The notes below the pieces were generated by a model. That model had not been told where the DNA came from, did no database searches, and was given only the letters and a program-made list of their open reading frames with translations. Positions 58,717-61,913 of a stretch of DNA of 61,913 nt are shown piece by piece (position 1 is the first letter of the stretch; each line of letters opens with the position of its first letter). This stretch comes from an uncultured Clostridia bacterium. Lineage in GTDB: Bacteria; Bacillota; Clostridia; Christensenellales; Borkfalkiaceae. Location of the stretch: positions 1 through 61,913 of the forward strand of contig CANOUP010000009.1 in NCBI GenBank assembly GCA_947570625.1. The letters run 5' to 3'. The position numbers were made by a program, and so were the translations under genes.

Positions 58717-58868
58717 AGACGACAATTTAATACCCCGAAGGGAGTAGAAAGCGTCCTCAGGACGTGCGCTTTCCGTCAATACGGTATTATATCAATACCC
58801 GGTAACGCTTAAATTTCAAGACTTTTACTGAACTGTACATATTCGGTAGGGGTCTTTTTATTTTTTCT
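58717..58868 (+). promoter_or_regulatory. Probable yybP-ykoY (Mn2+) riboswitch with terminator
   Basis: The leader has the yybP-ykoY-like loop CGAAGGGAGTAG, a closing stem AATTTAA (58734-58740)/TTAAATT (58809-58815), an inner hairpin GAAAGCG...CGCTTTC capped by GTCCTCAGGAC, and the second conserved segment CGTCAATACGG...CCGGTAACGC. After the aptamer, a 15-bp terminator (58818-58832 with 58842-58856, several G-U pairs) ends in TTTTTATTTTTT. GGAGG and the ATG follow. Known members sense Mn2+ and switch on exporters. A covariance-model search would settle the class. Confidence 0.72.
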
Positions 58869-58880
58869 CGGAGGATAATT

Positions 58881-59828
58881 ATGGCTTTGAACGTATTATT
58901 GCTGATTGCGGGCATTGCGCTTTTGGTAAAGGGCGCTGACTGGTTTGTAAGCGGTTCGTCGGCGATTGCCAAAACCGCAAAGATACCGCCCCTCGTAATA
59001 GGACTTACGCTCGTTTCTATGGGCACGAGCGCGCCCGAAGCTTCCGTCAGCATAAACAGCGCGGTGCAGGGTATGAACGGTATGAGCATAGGCAACGTGG
59101 TGGGTTCCAACATCTTCAACACCCTCTTGATACTCGGCGTAAGCTCGCTGATTATTCCGCTGTCGATAGGCAGGGACATAAGGCGTTACGACATACCCGT
59201 AATGGTTGCGCTGTACTGCCTGTTAATGCTGTTCGCCTTCGTAATATCGCCGTTGACGCTGGATATTTACGAATCCGTTACAATGCTTGCGCTGTTTGCG
59301 GGCTACACCGTCTTTCTGATAGTGCGCGCGAGGCGCGGTGCGAAAACCCTTCCCGTCGCGGAAAACGAAGAAAAGCGTAAACCGCTATGGCTCAGCATTA
59401 TTTTAGCGCTTGCGGGGCTGGCGGGCATAATTTTCGGGGGCGATTTTGTCGTCGACGGCGCGTCGGGAATTGCCAAGGAGCTGGGTATGAGCGAAGTTCT
59501 TGTCGGGCTTACAATCGTCGCCGTCGGCACTTCGCTTCCCGAACTCGTAACCAGCATCGTCGCGTCCGTCAAAAAGGAAAACGACATAGCCGTCGGCAAC
59601 GTTATAGGTTCAAACATATTCAACATAATCTTTATACTCGGACTTTCGTCTACTATAAGCAGTCTTACTCTCGACAGGCAGACGTTCATCGATATGGCTG
59701 TAATGCTGGGTTCGGGACTGATAATAATGTTAATAGCGTTTTTCTCTAAAAAAATGACGCGTTGGCAGGGCGCCGTTACCGTGCTGTTATACGCGGGTTA
59801 TCTTACCTATATAATAATAAGGAATTGA
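58881..59828 (+). CDS. Ca2+/Na+ exchanger family (CaCA) transporter
   Basis: 315 residues with ten helices in two inverted halves. The two alpha repeats are clear: PPLVIGLTLVSMGTSAPEAS with GNVVGSNIFNTLLILG, and EVLVGLTIVAVGTSLPELVT with GNVIGSNIFNIIFILG. These hold the cation-binding Glu residues of YrbG-type exchangers. It would export a divalent cation in exchange for Na+ or H+. A Mn2+-type riboswitch in the leader suggests Mn2+ (or Ca2+ and Mn2+) export. GGAGG before the ATG. Confidence 0.93.
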   Translation: MALNVLLLIAGIALLVKGADWFVSGSSAIAKTAKIPPLVIGLTLVSMGTSAPEASVSINSAVQGMNGMSIGNVVGSNIFNTLLILGVSSLIIPLSIGRDIRRYDIPVMVALYCLLMLFAFVISPLTLDIYESVTMLALFAGYTVFLIVRARRGAKTLPVAENEEKRKPLWLSIILALAGLAGIIFGGDFVVDGASGIAKELGMSEVLVGLTIVAVGTSLPELVTSIVASVKKENDIAVGNVIGSNIFNIIFILGLSSTISSLTLDRQTFIDMAVMLGSGLIIMLIAFFSKKMTRWQGAVTVLLYAGYLTYIIIRN

Positions 59829-59830
59829 CC

Positions 59831-59866
59831 TTTTACAATTTTATTACATTTTACAATTTTATTACA
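59831..59866. repeat. 18-bp tandem duplication
   Basis: ttttacaattttattaca occurs twice in direct tandem (59831-59848, 59849-59866) just after the exchanger stop. There is no terminator hairpin here, so read-through into the Na/Pi gene is possible. Confidence 0.8.
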
Positions 59867-59940
59867 TTTGTGCGGGCTCGGCTTTTACAAATTAAGGTTA
59901 CAATCAAAGCGATAATAATAATTACGGCGGAAATGTATTT

Positions 59941-61611
59941 ATGGATTTAACGGCGGTATTTACTTCGGTCTTTTCGTTGATAGCGGGCGTAGGCGTGTTT
60001 TTGATAGCCTGCTCTATGCTTAGCTCCAACCTCGAAGCGCTGGGCAGTAAAAAATTAAAATCTATGTTCTCGAAGGCTTCCAAAAGCAAGCTTCTCGGCG
60101 TGGGCGTAGGCACGGTTACCACGGCGGTAATACAGAGTTCAAGCGCGACCTCGGTTATGGTAATCGGTTTCGTAAACGCGGGAATAATGACGCTCGCGCA
60201 GGCGGCCACGGTCATATTCGGCGCGAATATAGGCACGACGATAACTGGTCAGATAGTTGCGCTCGGTCTGCTCGGCTCTAATTCCATATCCGCTTCGGCG
60301 ATATTTTCCGCGCTTGCGGGCGTAGGCGCGTTCGTGCTGGTGTTCGCAAAAAAGGACTCTACCGCCAAGATAGGCGGAATAACCGCGGGCTTCGGAATGC
60401 TGTTCGTCGGGCTCTCGATGATGAGCGGGGCGATGGGGTACTTTTCTGAACTGGACTCGGTGCGCAATTTCCTCGCGCTGTTCGAAAATCCCTTCCTGCT
60501 CGTACTGATAGGCGCACTGCTTACGGCGGTAGTACAGAGTTCTTCGGTAATGACGACGATGTCTATAACAATGGTCGTCACGGGGCTTATAACGCTCAAT
60601 CAGGGCGTTTATATCACTATGGGTTCGAATATAGGCACTTGCGTGACCGCGCTAATCGCGGGGCTTACGAGTACCGAAAACGCAAAGCGCACGGCGCTTA
60701 TACACCTTATTTTCAACGTCAGCGGCGTATTCGTGTTCCTGCTTATAGGTATGTTCCTTAGGCTGGGCGGTATCGATTACGGTTTTATTTTCGGTAAAAT
60801 GTTCCCCGGCGCGCCGCAGATTCAGCTTTCGATGTTCCATACAGTTTTCAACCTCGTCACCGTCATAATCGTTCTGCCCCTTACCAACCTGCTCGTAAAA
60901 CTCGTCACTAAAATTGTGCCCGATAAAAAGAAAGAGCTTTCCGATAACGCCGTGGGCAAGTTCCGTTTCGTGGAAGAGCATATGCTTAAAACCCCGCCGT
61001 TGGCTGTCCAGCAGGTCAAAAACGAAATTTCGGCAATGGCGGAAACGGCAATCAAGAACTTCAACTGTTCGTGCGATATAGTATGTTCGCTCGATTATTC
61101 GCGTATTGAAGAATTCCGCGCCCGCGAAGAAAATTTAAACTTTTTAAACAAAGAACTCGTCAGGTTCATAGTAAGGCTTTTAAGGGAGGATTTAAACGAG
61201 AAGGACAGGGTATTTTTGACTACGGCGATAAAGTCCGTAACCGACCTCGAACGCGTTGGCGACTATGCCGAAAATATAGTGGAGTACGCCGACAGATTGA
61301 AAGAATCGGAAGAAAGCTTTTCGGAAAACGCAGTAAGGGAAATAAAGGATTTGAACAATCTTATAGGCAATCTCTATAAAGAGGTGATGACCGCGTACAA
61401 AAACAACGACAAACAGGCGCTTAAAAACGCGCTGTCAATCGAACAGACGGTGGACGACGTAACGGCAGAAATGACCGAAAGCCATATCTCCAGACTCAAC
61501 GGCGGGCAGTGCGTGGCGGACGTGGGAGCACAGTTTTTGTCGCTGACCGCCAATGCGGAGCGTATCGCCGACCACTTTATAAACGTGGCTAAAACCATAA
61601 AAAACTTTTGA
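59941..61611 (+). CDS. Na+/phosphate cotransporter with PhoU-like domain
   Basis: 556 residues. The membrane part (about 1-325) has two inverted repeats with the QSSS signature of the NptA/PNaS family: VIQSSSATSVMVIGFVNAGI and VVQSSSVMTTMSITMVVTGL, plus GANIGTTITGQ and GSNIGTCVTALIAG. A cytosolic C-terminal about 200 residues form a PhoU-like helical bundle (ITVDLERVGDYAENIVEYAD type, SLTANAERIADHFINVA). It imports phosphate with Na+; the PhoU-like domain probably senses phosphate or regulates transport. It lies 112 bp after the exchanger, perhaps on the same message. Confidence 0.93.
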   Translation: MDLTAVFTSVFSLIAGVGVFLIACSMLSSNLEALGSKKLKSMFSKASKSKLLGVGVGTVTTAVIQSSSATSVMVIGFVNAGIMTLAQAATVIFGANIGTTITGQIVALGLLGSNSISASAIFSALAGVGAFVLVFAKKDSTAKIGGITAGFGMLFVGLSMMSGAMGYFSELDSVRNFLALFENPFLLVLIGALLTAVVQSSSVMTTMSITMVVTGLITLNQGVYITMGSNIGTCVTALIAGLTSTENAKRTALIHLIFNVSGVFVFLLIGMFLRLGGIDYGFIFGKMFPGAPQIQLSMFHTVFNLVTVIIVLPLTNLLVKLVTKIVPDKKKELSDNAVGKFRFVEEHMLKTPPLAVQQVKNEISAMAETAIKNFNCSCDIVCSLDYSRIEEFRAREENLNFLNKELVRFIVRLLREDLNEKDRVFLTTAIKSVTDLERVGDYAENIVEYADRLKESEESFSENAVREIKDLNNLIGNLYKEVMTAYKNNDKQALKNALSIEQTVDDVTAEMTESHISRLNGGQCVADVGAQFLSLTANAERIADHFINVAKTIKNF

Positions 61612-61913
61612 GTTTTTGACAGACTTTAAAAATACGGCGAGGACGCAAAAGCCGACTTTATATGGTAATAAAAACCCCGATAAGGCTTTAAGCTTTATCG
61701 GGGCGCTTGCGCTATTTTTTATAAAAGATTGGATGTACGGTAACAACCGTACATCCGTATTTGGCGCACCAAGTGATTTAATATCCGAATTTTTTGTTGC
61801 TTCAATCTCGGAAAAGAATTAAATCGTATAGGGATAGCCGTTGAAATAGACGGATAAGGAAACCGCCATAGCGTGCGGTATATAAATGAAAGAGTTACAT
61901 AATAGGGCTCACG
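61612..61913. other. Intergenic end region with two hairpins
   Basis: No secure gene. A hairpin ccccgataa (61675-61683)/ttatcgggg (61695-61703) may terminate the Na/Pi message, though its U-run is poor. A second perfect 11-bp hairpin ggatgtacggt (61731-61741)/accgtacatcc (61746-61756) with a 4-nt loop lies behind it. A short frame at 61616-61822 runs straight through both hairpins and has no ribosome site, so I do not call it. A possible start (MKELHNRAH) at 61886 runs off the window but has no ribosome site. Confidence 0.5.

Noticed and set aside
61616-61822. 68-residue ORF after the Na/Pi gene
   Set aside because: Runs through two strong hairpins, no ribosome site, no recognisable family.
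1-61913. CRISPR arrays, insertion sequences, prophage genes, rRNA
   Set aside because: No regularly spaced repeats, transposase, integrase, capsid or rRNA sequence was found on either strand.

Overview
The window reads as one chromosomal stretch of an uncultured, low-to-moderate GC anaerobic Firmicute. An animal-gut Clostridia lineage, perhaps Christensenellales-like, is my inference. The support is clostridial-type promoters (TTGACA-17-TATAAT), strong AGGAGG ribosome sites, many lipoproteins with LSAC/LAGC lipoboxes, rubrerythrin, a V-type ATPase operon in the Enterococcus ntp order, YitT and AEC transporters, an Lsa-type ABC-F protein, and clostridial riboswitch types. No phage, insertion sequence, CRISPR array or rRNA is seen. 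One tRNA-Ser(GCT) is present.

Layout. 1-3300 is a loose, partly decayed region: a palindromic repeat, a small membrane protein, a broken flavodoxin-like gene, a lipoprotein, a truncated DUF2461 gene and an XRE regulator. 3380-10937 holds housekeeping and accessory genes: alpha/beta hydrolase, rubrerythrin behind a structured leader, AEC permease, pyridoxamine kinase, an ABC-F ribosome-protection protein behind an attenuator with two tiny leader ORFs, tRNA-Ser, an SGNH hydrolase and YitT. 11261-31045 is a 20-kb plus-strand protein-feeding block: a GLUG-type lipoprotein, a 2474-residue membrane-anchored subtilase with leucine-rich repeats, another lipoprotein, then an oligopeptide ABC importer (binding protein, two permeases, two ATPases) and a small membrane protein. 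The likely logic is surface proteolysis followed by peptide uptake.

31084-33876 (minus) has an L-cysteine desulfidase-family protein and an unknown multi-pass membrane protein whose transcript starts with a rod-shaped RNA followed by a terminator. 34147-40057 is a membrane redox region: a multi-pass protein ending in a CXXC tail, a NapH-like ferredoxin fused to a TlpA thioredoxin, and on the other strand a 984-residue TlpA lipoprotein with a small lipoprotein. 40332-43943 is grpE-dnaK-dnaJ without hrcA and without a CIRCE element; a different palindrome lies between the -35 and -10 boxes. 44289-44495 is a cluster of DnaA boxes between convergent genes.

44505-46925 (minus) is a polar amino-acid ABC importer whose binding protein is circularly permuted. 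47243-48577 is a MATE pump behind a probable guanidine-IV (mepA) riboswitch. 48714-57271 is a complete nine-gene V-type ATPase operon (ntpFIKECGABD order) whose rotor subunit keeps the Na+ ligands. The right end has a small XRE regulator, a ZIP metal transporter, a Ca2+/Na+-exchanger-family protein behind a probable yybP-ykoY Mn2+ riboswitch, and a Na+/phosphate cotransporter.

Themes across the window are transcription attenuation in 5' leaders (four or five independent cases), two probable leaderless mRNAs, extra segments in two ABC ATPases at the same place, and a possible Na+ economy (Na+ V-ATPase, MATE, CaCA, Na/Pi). All functions are read from sequence alone.
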